Positions 51,182 through 59,435 of a stretch of 64,000 nucleotides of DNA are shown here, piece by piece. The notes under the pieces are model-generated. The model was given only the letters and a program-made list of their open reading frames with translations, searched no databases and had not been told where the DNA came from. The stretch comes from CAXBCP01 sp963974055 (GTDB lineage Bacteria > Pseudomonadota > Alphaproteobacteria > MPNO01 > UBA830), in contig CAXBCP010000017.1 in assembly GCA_963974055.1 (NCBI GenBank), positions 1-64,000 of the forward strand, given 5' to 3'. How positions within the stretch are numbered: the first letter of the stretch is position 1; every line of letters begins with the position of its first letter. Made by a program: the position numbers and the translations under genes.

Positions 51182-52813
51182 CTAACCCGTTGCGGGCATT
51201 AAATATTTTTTTCCGAGCATATGATCGCTGACTTTCTCAGCGATGACCAGCACCGCCGCGTGGATATTTCCCGATACAAGATCGGGCATGGCGCAGGCAT
51301 CGATAACCCGCAGGTTCTCGGCGCCCTTGACCCGGCATTCGGTATCCAGCGGCGCATCGTCGCCCGCACCCATCGGGACCGTACAGGACGGGTGATGGGC
51401 GGTGATCGCCATGCGGCGAATCCAGTCGTCGATCTCCGCGTCCGTTTTGATGCCCGGTCCGGGCGCCGTCTCGACGCCGCGGAAACTGTCCATGGCGGGC
51501 TGGTGCATCATCTCGCGGGCCAGCTTGACGCCGGTCCGCAGGGTTTCGATATCCTGCGGCGCGGCGAGGAAATTCTGCCGGATCCGCACCTTGTCGAACG
51601 GATCGGCCGACCGGAGCAGAACCTCCCCCCGGCTTTCCGGATGCAGCAGCACCGGCCGCACGCCGAACCCGTCGGTATAGGGCCGCCGGATACCCGGAAA
51701 CCACATATGCGCGTTGCCCGGCGCACCGCGGAACAGGAACTGGATGTCCGTCGCGGTGGAATCCGGGCGCGTCTTTACAAAGCCATGCAACCCGCCGGGC
51801 AGGACCGTCGCCGGCCCCGTCCCGAAAAGATGTGCGCGGACGATCGATACCGCCATCCGGTCGAACCGCATCGTGTCGCGGAACGGACCGGCCTGCGGCC
51901 GCGACGCCGTCGGCTGCACCGCAAGATGATCCTGCAGGTTCCCGCCGATTCCGGCGGAATCGATCACCGGTTCGATCCCGACGCTGCGCAGATGGTCGGC
52001 AGGGCCGATACCGGACAGCATCAGCAATTGCGGCGAATTGAACACGCCCCCCGACAGGATAACCTCTTTCGCCGCATGAACGGTTTCCGTCTTCCCGAGC
52101 CTGGAATAGGCGACACCGGCGGCGCGCGTCCCCTCCATCACCACCCGGGTGACGTAGGTGCTGTCCTGCAGGGTCACATTACCCCGCCGCATCGCCGGAC
52201 GCAGGAACGCCGTCGCCGCGCTGTGTCGGCGGCCGTTGTGGATCGTCGACTGGCTGCGTCCCAGGCCTTCCTGCTTTTCGCCGTTATAGTCTTCGGTGAA
52301 GCCGAAACCCATGGCGTGCCCGGCCTCGATCCAGGCCTCCCACAGCGGGTCTTCGGAGCGCGCGGCCTGGGTATGCAACGGACCGTCATTGCCGCGCCAG
52401 GCATCGCCGCCCTTTTCCCAGCTCTCCATGCGGCGGAAATAGGGCAGCACATCGGCATAGGACCAGCCGGTCGCGCCGTTGGCGGCCCAGCGGTCGTAAT
52501 CGCCGCGATGACCGCGGACATAGGCCATGACGTTGATGGACGACGATCCGCCGACAACCTTGCCCCGCATGGCCTCGACCTCGCGGCCGTTCAGATTTGC
52601 CTCGGGCTCGGTGTCGTAGCCCCAGTCATGGGCCCGCTTTTCGTGCATCTTGCCGAGACCGAGCGGAATATGGATCAGCGGATCGGTATCTGGCCCGCCT
52701 GCTTCGAGCACGAGGATCCGATTCCCCGGATCCGCGCCCAGCCTGTAGGCCAGCAGACAGCCCGCGCTTCCCGCGCCGACGATAATGTAATCGTATTCCT
52801 TCGTCCCGCTCAT
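51182..52813 (-). CDS. GMC-family FAD oxidoreductase (choline dehydrogenase-like)
   Basis: The 543-residue protein has the FAD ADP-binding motif IIVGAGSAGCLLAYRLG (about 9-25), the GMC signature GGSSSINVMAYVRGH, and the active-site region AHHPSCTVPMG plus SGNIHAAVLVIAEK near the C-terminus. It oxidises an alcohol to aldehyde or acid using FAD. It lies upstream of the dctPQM genes on the same strand (79-base gap). This suggests the imported compound may be an alcohol or be formed from one. The start is ATG 52813. It is divergent from yaiI. Confidence 0.92.
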   Translation of the reverse strand: MSGTKEYDYIIVGAGSAGCLLAYRLGADPGNRILVLEAGGPDTDPLIHIPLGLGKMHEKRAHDWGYDTEPEANLNGREVEAMRGKVVGGSSSINVMAYVRGHRGDYDRWAANGATGWSYADVLPYFRRMESWEKGGDAWRGNDGPLHTQAARSEDPLWEAWIEAGHAMGFGFTEDYNGEKQEGLGRSQSTIHNGRRHSAATAFLRPAMRRGNVTLQDSTYVTRVVMEGTRAAGVAYSRLGKTETVHAAKEVILSGGVFNSPQLLMLSGIGPADHLRSVGIEPVIDSAGIGGNLQDHLAVQPTASRPQAGPFRDTMRFDRMAVSIVRAHLFGTGPATVLPGGLHGFVKTRPDSTATDIQFLFRGAPGNAHMWFPGIRRPYTDGFGVRPVLLHPESRGEVLLRSADPFDKVRIRQNFLAAPQDIETLRTGVKLAREMMHQPAMDSFRGVETAPGPGIKTDAEIDDWIRRMAITAHHPSCTVPMGAGDDAPLDTECRVKGAENLRVIDACAMPDLVSGNIHAAVLVIAEKVSDHMLGKKYLMPATG

Positions 52814-52916
52814 GCCGCCGGTCTTCCTTGTTTTTCTGCCCGCCGCTTTGCGCCGCGGATTTATTCCCTATTATCCCCCTTCGACCGCATTCCATAAAGC
52901 CCGCGAAGATCGAAAA

Positions 52917-53363
52917 ATGACCGAAATCTATGTCGATGCCGATGCCTGCCCCGTAAAGGACGAAATCGTGAGGGTCGCCGAACGCCACGGCCTGCCCGTC
53001 CAGATGGTCAGCGATGGCGGAATCCGGCCGAATCCGCATCCCCTGGTCACGATGACCATCGTCACGCAGGGCGCCGACGCGGCGGATGACTGGATCGCCG
53101 AACGGATCGCAGCGAACGATATATGCGTCACCAACGATATACCGCTCGCCGCGCGCTGCATCGAGGCCGGCGCGCGGGTCGTCCGTCCGAACGGCGAGCC
53201 GCTGAACAGCAATTCGATCGGCGGCGTGCTGGCGACCCGCAATCTGATGACCGACCTGCGCTCGGCCGGCGCCGTCACCGGCGGGCCACGCCCCTTCGAC
53301 AAGAAGGACCGGTCGAAATTTCTCGATTTTATGGAACGGACAATCCGCGACGTTCTCCGTTGA
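52917..53363 (+). CDS. YaiI/YqxD family protein (UPF0178, DUF188)
   Basis: The 148-residue protein has the family signature EIYVDADACPVKDEI at the start (aspartates of a PIN-like nuclease fold), TQGADAADDWIAERI and NDIPLAARCIEAG. It is considered a PIN-like nuclease or NYN-type protein of unknown biological role. The start is ATG 52917; a longer frame lacks support. Single gene, divergent from the GMC gene across 103 bases. Confidence 0.93.
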   Translation: MTEIYVDADACPVKDEIVRVAERHGLPVQMVSDGGIRPNPHPLVTMTIVTQGADAADDWIAERIAANDICVTNDIPLAARCIEAGARVVRPNGEPLNSNSIGGVLATRNLMTDLRSAGAVTGGPRPFDKKDRSKFLDFMERTIRDVLR

Positions 53364-53376
53364 TCCCGCAGCGGTT

Positions 53377-54129
53377 CTAGCCCTTGATCGCGATCCGGCC
53401 GGAATAATCCAGTCGGTCGAGAAGAACCGGGCCGTTCGCCGCGAAATATTCGTCCGTCGCTTCGCGCGAGCCGCGCCAATGGCCGTAATCGTCAATAATC
53501 AGCACGCCGCCAGCCGACAGCGCCGGATACAGGTGCTTCAGTTCGTGCGCGGTGGATTCGTACCAGTCCGTGTCCAGCCGCAGGAGGGAAATACCCCCGG
53601 GCATACTGCCGGGAATGGTGTCCTCGACCTTGCCCTTTACCAGGTGAAAGCGGTCCCGCGGCAGGCCGGTCAGGTCGAGGTTCCGGCGCACCATTTCCAG
53701 CGACGCATATGCCCAGACATTCGATTCCCCGTCGATACGATCGTTGGGATCGAGGAAATCGTTGGCATGGACCCCCTGAAAATTGACGTCCTGCTCGGTC
53801 GGCGGCGGCATACCTTCGTAGGTATCGTATAAATGGATGTTGCGCGACGTATCGCCGACAAGATCCAGTGTCATGGCCGCGACCATCGAACTGCCACCCA
53901 TCCAGACGCCGCATTCGACGATGTCGCCCGGAACGTCTTTATCCACGAGATAGCGCACCGCCTGATACAGGCCGTACATTTTTTCCACCGACGTCATTGT
54001 ATAAGGCTGGCAGATTTCCCGAATGCGCATGAAATCGGAATCGGCGGATATATCAGGATCGATCTTTCGGCGCGGCCGGATAACTTCGTAGCCAAACGGT
54101 CGGACCAGTCTGTTAAGCACGCCTCGCAT
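53377..54129 (-). CDS. TylF/MycF-type O-methyltransferase family protein
   Basis: The 250-residue protein resembles macrocin O-methyltransferases. It has the helix EKMYGLYQAVRYLVDKDVPGDIVECGVWMGGSSMVAA (SAM motif I, GDIVECGVWxGGSS), the DTYEGMP segment, LLRLDTDWYEST and the metal-binding IIDDYGHWRGSREA (Asp-Asp pair). It should methylate a sugar hydroxyl or related group with SAM and Mg. The start is ATG 54129 after AGAGG. It is part of a cluster of three unrelated methyltransferases; the acceptor is probably a surface sugar, which is inference. Confidence 0.88.
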   Translation of the reverse strand: MRGVLNRLVRPFGYEVIRPRRKIDPDISADSDFMRIREICQPYTMTSVEKMYGLYQAVRYLVDKDVPGDIVECGVWMGGSSMVAAMTLDLVGDTSRNIHLYDTYEGMPPPTEQDVNFQGVHANDFLDPNDRIDGESNVWAYASLEMVRRNLDLTGLPRDRFHLVKGKVEDTIPGSMPGGISLLRLDTDWYESTAHELKHLYPALSAGGVLIIDDYGHWRGSREATDEYFAANGPVLLDRLDYSGRIAIKG

Positions 54130-54381
54130 ATTCAATCGCCTCTTGTACCGTCAACAAAGACTGCAGTGCCCAGCCCCGGAGACTGCCGGACACAGCGCTT
54201 TCCGGATAGAGGCATACGCTATTTTTTTCGAAAATCACGAATCGGACCGCGTCGTTCGAACACGGGCAGGGAAATAATTGGTGCGGGATATGTGTTATTT
54301 CTGGTATCAGACAGTTTAGGTCGATTTAACCGGCCAATGTCAGTCGAAATCCCCTCCAGGATCCATATTCAAGGTATCGAT

Positions 54382-54975
54382 ATGTCTCTAATCGGAATGA
54401 TCGTCAGAAAATCAGGCCTCTACGACCAGATGCAAAATCATTTCTACGAAAGCATGCTGACACCCTTCGCGACACGCGGGCAGATCAGCCTAGCCGAACG
54501 AAAAGGCCTGGGCGAAGTCACCCGCAACCTGACATCGGACGGCCCGATCATCGAAATTGGCACCCTGTTCGGAAAATCCACGAACGTGCTCCTTGAAAAC
54601 AAGAAAGACGACCAGAAAGTTATTACAGTCGACCGTTTTTCATGGAATCCCTGCGGGTTTTCAGATCGGCAGCACCGAGACATTACCGGCAAAATACTCT
54701 CCGAAGCGCCTGCCGAGCACCTCGAAGTCATAGAAGCCGACAAAGACGAGTTTTTCGGAAAATACGATGGCCCGGCACCGGCGATGGTGTTCATCGATGC
54801 GGATCATTCCTACGAAGGAACAAAAAGGGATATTCTTGCCGCCCAGCGCCTCGGCACGTCCGTTATTTGCGGTCATGACTACAGCGACGATATGCCCGGC
54901 GTCCGGCAGGCCGTCGATGAATGCGGCGGAGCGGCCCGGCTCTGGGAAAGCTTCTGGGTATTGGCGAAGACATAG
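54382..54975 (+). CDS. Class I SAM methyltransferase (Methyltransf_24-like)
   Basis: The 197-residue protein has motif I as IIEIGTLFGKSTNVLL, the VITVDRFSWNP loop, and a post-motif FIDADHSYEGTKRDI followed by ICGHDYSD, the pattern of Methyltransf_24 and cephalosporin-hydroxylase-like families that act on sugars. The ATG 54382 is preferred (AAGG 7 bases upstream); a frame-matched ATG at 54337 would add 15 residues. It is divergent from the TylF-like gene, with about 250 bases between in which I see no other gene. The substrate is unknown. Confidence 0.84.
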   Translation: MSLIGMIVRKSGLYDQMQNHFYESMLTPFATRGQISLAERKGLGEVTRNLTSDGPIIEIGTLFGKSTNVLLENKKDDQKVITVDRFSWNPCGFSDRQHRDITGKILSEAPAEHLEVIEADKDEFFGKYDGPAPAMVFIDADHSYEGTKRDILAAQRLGTSVICGHDYSDDMPGVRQAVDECGGAARLWESFWVLAKT

Positions 54976-55018
54976 GGAAAAACCGCCCTAGCTTATATCC
55001 GGGACAGCCACGACCGGT

Positions 55019-55693
55019 TCACCCGGATTTTAACGCCGCGAGAAGCTCGTTCCGTTTTTCGGCAAGGGATTCGTCGGTAAAGAAGATCACTTCCCTGGCG
55101 CCGAACGACCCCGACCAGAACAGACCGAGGCCGGACTCCGATTCGCTGAGTTTCCGGCCAAGCTGACGCCGGGTGATGTAGCGTGCCGGGTCGCGCGCGA
55201 CCTCGAGGCCCTTGTAGTAAAAATCGAAATCGTCGTTTTTCAGCTCGCAGTACCACCGGTGATGGTCGAATCCGATCTCGGGAACTTTTCCAAACATCAT
55301 TTTCAGCCGGGCGAAACGGTCCTTGATAAATATCTCACGCGCGCGCGACGGCACCTCGACATACCCGGCTTTCGAGACCCGCGCGAGTTCGGCCGCCACC
55401 CTGACCGGGTCCCGGATATCTTCAAGTGTATGAGAACAAACGGAAAAATCGAAATAATTGTCCGGCCACGGCCAATTTCCCTCGCAGGCATCCAGAATAT
55501 GCCAGGTCTCCCCGGTGAACCGTTCCGCGTCCTCTGGGTCCAGCGAATCGCCGGTCCGGCGGGTCTCATAGGGCATGATGTCGAGCACATGCGTCGCAAG
55601 GTTGAAGGGGTTATGCCAGCCGCCGACATCAAGCACCCTCGGCAGGTCCCGGCAGATATCGCGTAACTTGGGCAAATTGGAACGAAGTATCAT
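55019..55693 (-). CDS. SAM-dependent methyltransferase (Methyltransf_11-like)
   Basis: The 224-residue protein has the glycine motif RVLDVGGWHNPF (residues 19-30), FDFSVCSHTLEDI in the motif IV position, and a C-terminal extension not seen in minimal methyltransferases. It is typical of the type-11 enzymes found in glycan or secondary-metabolite clusters. It starts at ATG 55693 and is convergent with the neighbouring methyltransferase gene (43-base gap). It is third in a local run of three methyltransferases on alternating strands, which argues against one operon. Confidence 0.85.
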   Translation of the reverse strand: MILRSNLPKLRDICRDLPRVLDVGGWHNPFNLATHVLDIMPYETRRTGDSLDPEDAERFTGETWHILDACEGNWPWPDNYFDFSVCSHTLEDIRDPVRVAAELARVSKAGYVEVPSRAREIFIKDRFARLKMMFGKVPEIGFDHHRWYCELKNDDFDFYYKGLEVARDPARYITRRQLGRKLSESESGLGLFWSGSFGAREVIFFTDESLAEKRNELLAALKSG

Positions 55694-55859
55694 TTGCGCG
55701 GATTATCGCTGGAATATCGGACGATGCAACATGGCAGAACCATCAAATCCAGCCGCGTTCAGAACCGGCGGCGCTTGCGCCGATGCGGTATTTGTCCGAC
55801 AAAGACAGGCAGCAATCTGCCGATCTGAAACACAGCATCATCCGGATTTCGGACCGTTT

Positions 55860-56261
55860 ATGAATAAGCGACGCACTTTCCTCGGTTTTCTCACGTCGGC
55901 CGTCATCCTTCCCGTCCTGCCGGCCCGCGCAAAGGCGCTCCGATCGGAAACGCCGCCGCCCACCGATGCCCGTATCCGCACGCTTCTAGATCTGATACCG
56001 GACGACCGGGCCACGCGCCGTCTCGGCCGTGTCATCGCCGAACTGCCGGGCCGGCAGGATTTTCCGGCCGGCGCGTTCACGCGGCTTTTCGGAGACCTCC
56101 CGCCCGACGGCACGGTTTCGGCAGATCATCTCCGCCGTCACATGGATACACTCTCCCGGGCCGACTTCGAAACCGGCCGCACCGTTTCCGCGTCGGGGTG
56201 GATACTGGCGCGGAGCGAGGCCGACGCAATCGCCCTCGCCACGATCTACCGGTCCGCCTGA
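55860..56261 (+). CDS. Tat-exported small protein paired with a GMC dehydrogenase (gamma-subunit-like)
   Basis: The 133-residue protein opens with a twin-arginine signal (NKRRTFLGFLTSAV). After cleavage near ARAKA, a helical domain of about 110 residues follows, containing RRLGRVIAELPGRQDFPAGAFTRLF. This is the design of small gamma subunits (as in gluconate 2-dehydrogenase subunit 3) that escort a periplasmic FAD dehydrogenase through the Tat pathway. The GMC gene begins one base after its stop. Length is shorter than the usual 150-220 residues, and the sequence similarity is only by pattern. Confidence 0.6.
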   Translation: MNKRRTFLGFLTSAVILPVLPARAKALRSETPPPTDARIRTLLDLIPDDRATRRLGRVIAELPGRQDFPAGAFTRLFGDLPPDGTVSADHLRRHMDTLSRADFETGRTVSASGWILARSEADAIALATIYRSA

Positions 56262-56262
56262 C

Positions 56263-57924
56263 GTGTTTCTCGATCTCCGGAAACTCCCCGACGATCACCG
56301 GATCGACTGCGACCTGTGCATTATCGGCGGCGGCCCGGCCGGGATCGCCATCGCACGGGAATATATCGGGACCGACCTAAAAGTCTGTCTCGTCGAGAGC
56401 GCCGAGGAATACGACGACCCGAGCCAGAATTTATATGCCGGCGCGCCGCAGCCCAGCCGAAAGCGGGCCAGAAGCATCCGGGACGGCGTGCATTACGGCG
56501 CACTGGCCCTGCACAGCCGTCTGCGGCATTTCGGCGGGAGTTCGAACCACTGGGGCGGATATTGCGCGCCGCTGGCGCCGGAAGACCTCGCGAAACGCGA
56601 CTGGATACCGGACAGCGGCTGGCCAATAGACTGGCGGGAACTCCGCCGCTATTACCCGCGCGCGCAGAGGTTGTGCGAGCTCGGCCCATATCTCTATGAC
56701 GACACCCTGTGGCGCGGCACCGACGCGAACGCCTACGCATTCGACACCGCAAAGCTGGTTAACCGGTTCTACCAGTTCAGCCCGCCGACCCGCTTCGGCG
56801 ACCGCTACGGCGACGCCCTGAAAGCCGCCGCCAACGTAACCGTCCTGTTCCACGCGAACGCGACACAGATCGCGCTGGCCGCCAACGCGGCCTCCGCCGA
56901 CGCCCTGACGGTGAAATCGCTGTCGGGGAAATACGGCCGGATACAGGCACGTCATTTCGTGCTCGCCTGCGGCGGGATCGAGAACGCCCGCCTGCTGCTC
57001 GCATCGAACTCAGTCGCAACCGCCGGCATCGGCAACACAAGAGACATCGTCGGCCGCTATTTCATGGATCACCTGTACGATTCCGTCGGTTCGCTGCTGG
57101 TATCGGAACGGCCGGCGCGCTTTTTGTCCCTGTATGGGGAAATCACGCCGGCGAATGCCGGACACCCGCTCGTCAATTCGCGATACGCGCCGGACCCGGT
57201 CATGTTCCAGGCGGCGATCAGCCCGTCCGCAGCGGTTCAGCAACGAAACCGGACCGGCGGTGTCGCGCTCTTCATTCGCGGCGACTGGTCGCGCACAGAC
57301 GAAGGCGTCAGCGCCGTATACGAAGCGATCGAAAGCGATACGGCGGGTGCGCCGGAAAATCAGGCCGGGTCGCTGCTCAACATTCTCCGCAACCTCAACA
57401 CGGCGCTGCCCGAAATCAAGAGCGTGGTTCAGGGAAAAAAGGCGGAACACCTGCCGGTTCTTTTCGCCATTGCCGAACAGGCGCCGAACCGCCTGAGCCG
57501 GATCACCCTGGGATCTGAAAAGGATGCGCTGGGCAGTCCCCGCGCGCGGATAGACTGGCGCCTGTCGGAACAGGACCGGCGCACCTTCGCACAGATGCCG
57601 GAACTACTGGCGGGCGAATTCGGACGGCTTGGGATCGGCCGGGTGCACAAGGCGGTGTGGCTCGACGACGAGGCCCCGTATCTCTATCGCGGCGATTTTT
57701 CACGCATTCTTGAACCGGGCCGGCACCATTCCGGCACCACACGCATGGCTCACGACCCGGCACGCGGCGTTGTCGATGCGGATTGTCAGGTCTTCGGGGT
57801 CAGCAACCTGTCGGTCGCAGGCAGTTCGGTGTTCCCGACGATCGGATCCGCGAACCCGACCCTGACGATCGTGGCGCTCGCCCTGCGGCTGGCCGATCAT
57901 CTTAAAACGCGGCTGCGCGGATAG
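56263..57924 (+). CDS. GMC-family FAD-dependent dehydrogenase
   Basis: The 553-residue protein has IIGGGPAGIAIAREY (FAD binding, residues 20-34), the GGSSNHWGGY region, and the C-terminal RHHSGTTRMAHDP followed by SVFPTIGSANPTLTIVALALRLADHL. This matches the large subunit of membrane-bound sugar and alcohol dehydrogenases in the GMC superfamily. It has no signal of its own and could be co-exported with the Tat protein encoded one base upstream. A cytochrome c subunit is missing nearby, so the electron acceptor is unclear. The start is GTG 56263; longer frames overlap the Tat gene. Confidence 0.9.
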   Translation: MFLDLRKLPDDHRIDCDLCIIGGGPAGIAIAREYIGTDLKVCLVESAEEYDDPSQNLYAGAPQPSRKRARSIRDGVHYGALALHSRLRHFGGSSNHWGGYCAPLAPEDLAKRDWIPDSGWPIDWRELRRYYPRAQRLCELGPYLYDDTLWRGTDANAYAFDTAKLVNRFYQFSPPTRFGDRYGDALKAAANVTVLFHANATQIALAANAASADALTVKSLSGKYGRIQARHFVLACGGIENARLLLASNSVATAGIGNTRDIVGRYFMDHLYDSVGSLLVSERPARFLSLYGEITPANAGHPLVNSRYAPDPVMFQAAISPSAAVQQRNRTGGVALFIRGDWSRTDEGVSAVYEAIESDTAGAPENQAGSLLNILRNLNTALPEIKSVVQGKKAEHLPVLFAIAEQAPNRLSRITLGSEKDALGSPRARIDWRLSEQDRRTFAQMPELLAGEFGRLGIGRVHKAVWLDDEAPYLYRGDFSRILEPGRHHSGTTRMAHDPARGVVDADCQVFGVSNLSVAGSSVFPTIGSANPTLTIVALALRLADHLKTRLRG

Positions 57925-57944
57925 GCAGTCAGACGGTCAGGCCG

Positions 57945-58175
57945 TCAGGCGCGAACGATGGATTTGATCCGCGGCTTGCGCTGACCGGACCGCTGCGCGA
58001 TTTCGTCGTCCTGCTTCTCGATCGCGAGGCGCGCCAGTTCGAGCGGGTCTTCGCCGTAAGGATTCTCCAGCAGTTCCGCGGAGACACGGCGGTTCGAGCT
58101 CAGGCTGTCATCCGCGTAAACGATGTTAAAATTTTCAAACGTCGCCTTGGACGCCTTCTTGTTCCGGCCTGCCAT
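57945..58175 (-). CDS. Small conserved protein, function unknown
   Basis: The 76-residue protein (ATG 58175) starts with the lysine-rich AGRNKKASKATFENFNIVYADDS, followed by the acidic helix ENPYGEDPLELARLAIEKQDDEI, and ends with the basic QRKPRIKSIVRA. The charge pattern and length suggest a small basic/acidic regulatory or nucleoid-type protein, but no family is recognised. It is convergent with the GMC gene (20-base gap). Upstream on its strand lie two hairpins and then the tRNA on the opposite strand. Confidence 0.55.
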   Translation of the reverse strand: MAGRNKKASKATFENFNIVYADDSLSSNRRVSAELLENPYGEDPLELARLAIEKQDDEIAQRSGQRKPRIKSIVRA

Positions 58176-58341
58176 GATACGTACCGATCTCCGATTGAAT
58201 AAAAACAGCCCCCAGCCCGGCGCCGGCCCGGCAGGGAGTATGACGGGACGGATCAGGCTGCTGTGACGTGCGCCTGCCGACCCAGATGTATGGAGTATCC
58301 ACCGTATATAGTGACCCCCGCCCGAATAGGGAAGCACCAAC

Positions 58342-58410
58342 CCCGAAAGGAGGCGATTTCGGGTCGTATCCAGCCCTGAATCCCCACCATTTCGGGCAGG
58401 CGGTCCGAAA
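58342..58410. other. Tandem hairpins in the intergenic region before tRNA-Met
   Basis: Hairpin 1: CCCGAAA (58342-58348) and TTTCGGG (58357-58363) flank an 8-base loop GGAGGCGA, which reads TCGCCTCC on the minus strand and thus contains the anti-Shine-Dalgarno sequence CCTCC. Hairpin 2: TTTCGG (58390-58395) and CCGAAA (58405-58410) around GCAGGCGGT. Both stems are built from the same TTTCGG/CCGAAA element. They lie in the 278-base gap between the small protein gene and tRNA-Met, are not at a gene end and have no T-run. A structured RNA is possible; no known family can be confirmed here. Confidence 0.4.
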
Positions 58411-58413
58411 CGC

Positions 58414-58442
58414 TTGACCCGGCGTGTCGAGGATTGTATCTG
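58414..58442 (+). promoter_or_regulatory. Candidate promoter of tRNA-Met
   Basis: TTGACC (58414-58419) and TATCTG (58437-58442) are separated by 17 bases. They place a start site a few bases before the first base of the tRNA at 58454, as expected for a tRNA gene. The -35 box matches the consensus well, the -10 box poorly. Confidence 0.4.
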
Positions 58443-58453
58443 ATGCGCCCAGT

Positions 58454-58530
58454 GGCTGCGTAGCTCAGCTGGTTAGAGCGCATCACTCATAATGATGAGG
58501 TCGGTAGTTCAAGTCTACCCGCAGCTACCA
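58454..58530 (+). tRNA. tRNA-Met (elongator), anticodon CAT
   Basis: The 77-base gene folds into a full cloverleaf: acceptor GGCTGCG/CGCAGCT (with a terminal G-U pair), D stem GCTC/GAGC, anticodon stem CATCA/TGATG with loop CTCATAA (CAT at 58488-58490), T arm GGTAG TTCAAGT CTACC, discriminator A and an encoded CCA end. The anticodon arm is identical to that of the E. coli elongator tRNA-Met (metT), which supports Met rather than the CAT-bearing tRNA-Ile2. Confidence 0.93.
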
Positions 58531-58632
58531 TTTCCCCTTCCAGCTTGAAATCGACATGGAATCCGGCGGAAACTGCCGGATACCGGGTCCCGTTTCCGCC
58601 ACCCGGCCCCCTGAAACAACAGGCCGCCTTCC

Positions 58633-59409
58633 ATGCCGAGGTTCTCCGCCAATATATCGACGATGTTCCGCGAATACCCCCTGCCCGACCGGCCCCGCGC
58701 CGCCCACCGGGCCGGGTTCCGCTGCGTCGAGATGCAGTTCCCTTACGACCATGGCGTCAACGACCTCGCCGCGGCACTGACCGAATATTCGCTGGCGGTT
58801 TCGGTTCTCAATATTCCCTGCGGCGACTTTGTCGGCGGCGGCGAAGGTAATGCGGCGATACCGGAAAAAGCGGCCGAATTCCGGGACTCCGTCGCACTGG
58901 CGAAACGCTACGCCGACATCCTGCGGCCGCTGAACGTCAACGTTTTGGCAGGCGCGCCGGCGGCGCGGCGCGACCCGGCGGCCGGTCGCGATACGCTGGC
59001 CGAAAACCTGGTCTTCGCGGCGGCGGCCTTCGCCGATATCGGCGTGCGTGTCGTCGTGGAAGCGATTAACGATGTCAGCGTGCCGGGGTTCATGCTGCCC
59101 ACCCCCGATGCCGTCATCGACGTCATCGACCGGGCCGGCCATCCCAACCTCGCCCTGCAGTTCGATCTATACCATATCGGCATGATGGGCCTGCCGCAGG
59201 TGGGAACCTTCGAAAAACACCGCGACCGGATCGGCCACATCCAGTTTTCCGACGCACCGGGACGGCACGAACCGGGCACCGGTGAAATCGACTTCGGGCC
59301 GATCTTCGCGGCGATCGACGCGTCGGATTATGACGGCTGGGTGGCGGCGGAATATTTCCCCGAAAACGCGACCGGAGACGGTCTCGGCTGGATGGCGGAC
59401 TACGCCTGA
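58633..59409 (+). CDS. Hydroxypyruvate isomerase family protein (Hyi/OtnI-like)
   Basis: The 258-residue TIM-barrel protein starts with MPRFSANISTMFREYPLPDR, the family opening. Metal-binding glutamates and aspartates lie in VVEAINDVSVPGFML, LALQFDLYHI (Asp), HIQFSDAPGRHEPGTGEI and AAEYFPE (Glu). These match hydroxypyruvate isomerase, which interconverts hydroxypyruvate and tartronate semialdehyde, and the related 2-oxo-tetronate isomerase OtnI. The start is ATG 58633, 102 bases after the tRNA. No glyoxylate carboligase or tartronate-semialdehyde reductase gene is adjacent. Confidence 0.88.
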   Translation: MPRFSANISTMFREYPLPDRPRAAHRAGFRCVEMQFPYDHGVNDLAAALTEYSLAVSVLNIPCGDFVGGGEGNAAIPEKAAEFRDSVALAKRYADILRPLNVNVLAGAPAARRDPAAGRDTLAENLVFAAAAFADIGVRVVVEAINDVSVPGFMLPTPDAVIDVIDRAGHPNLALQFDLYHIGMMGLPQVGTFEKHRDRIGHIQFSDAPGRHEPGTGEIDFGPIFAAIDASDYDGWVAAEYFPENATGDGLGWMADYA

Positions 59410-59435
59410 TCGTCCGCGGGTCGGCACACCCGGAT

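Noticed and set aside
57932..57946. Short hairpin GACGG/CCGTC between two convergent genes
   Set aside because: Five-base stem without a T-run; overlaps the end of a coding region. Not enough for a terminator.
58253..58486. A minus-strand frame across the tRNA-Met region
   Set aside because: It covers the anticodon arm of a clear tRNA and the hairpins; sequence is not protein-like and no start site is supported.
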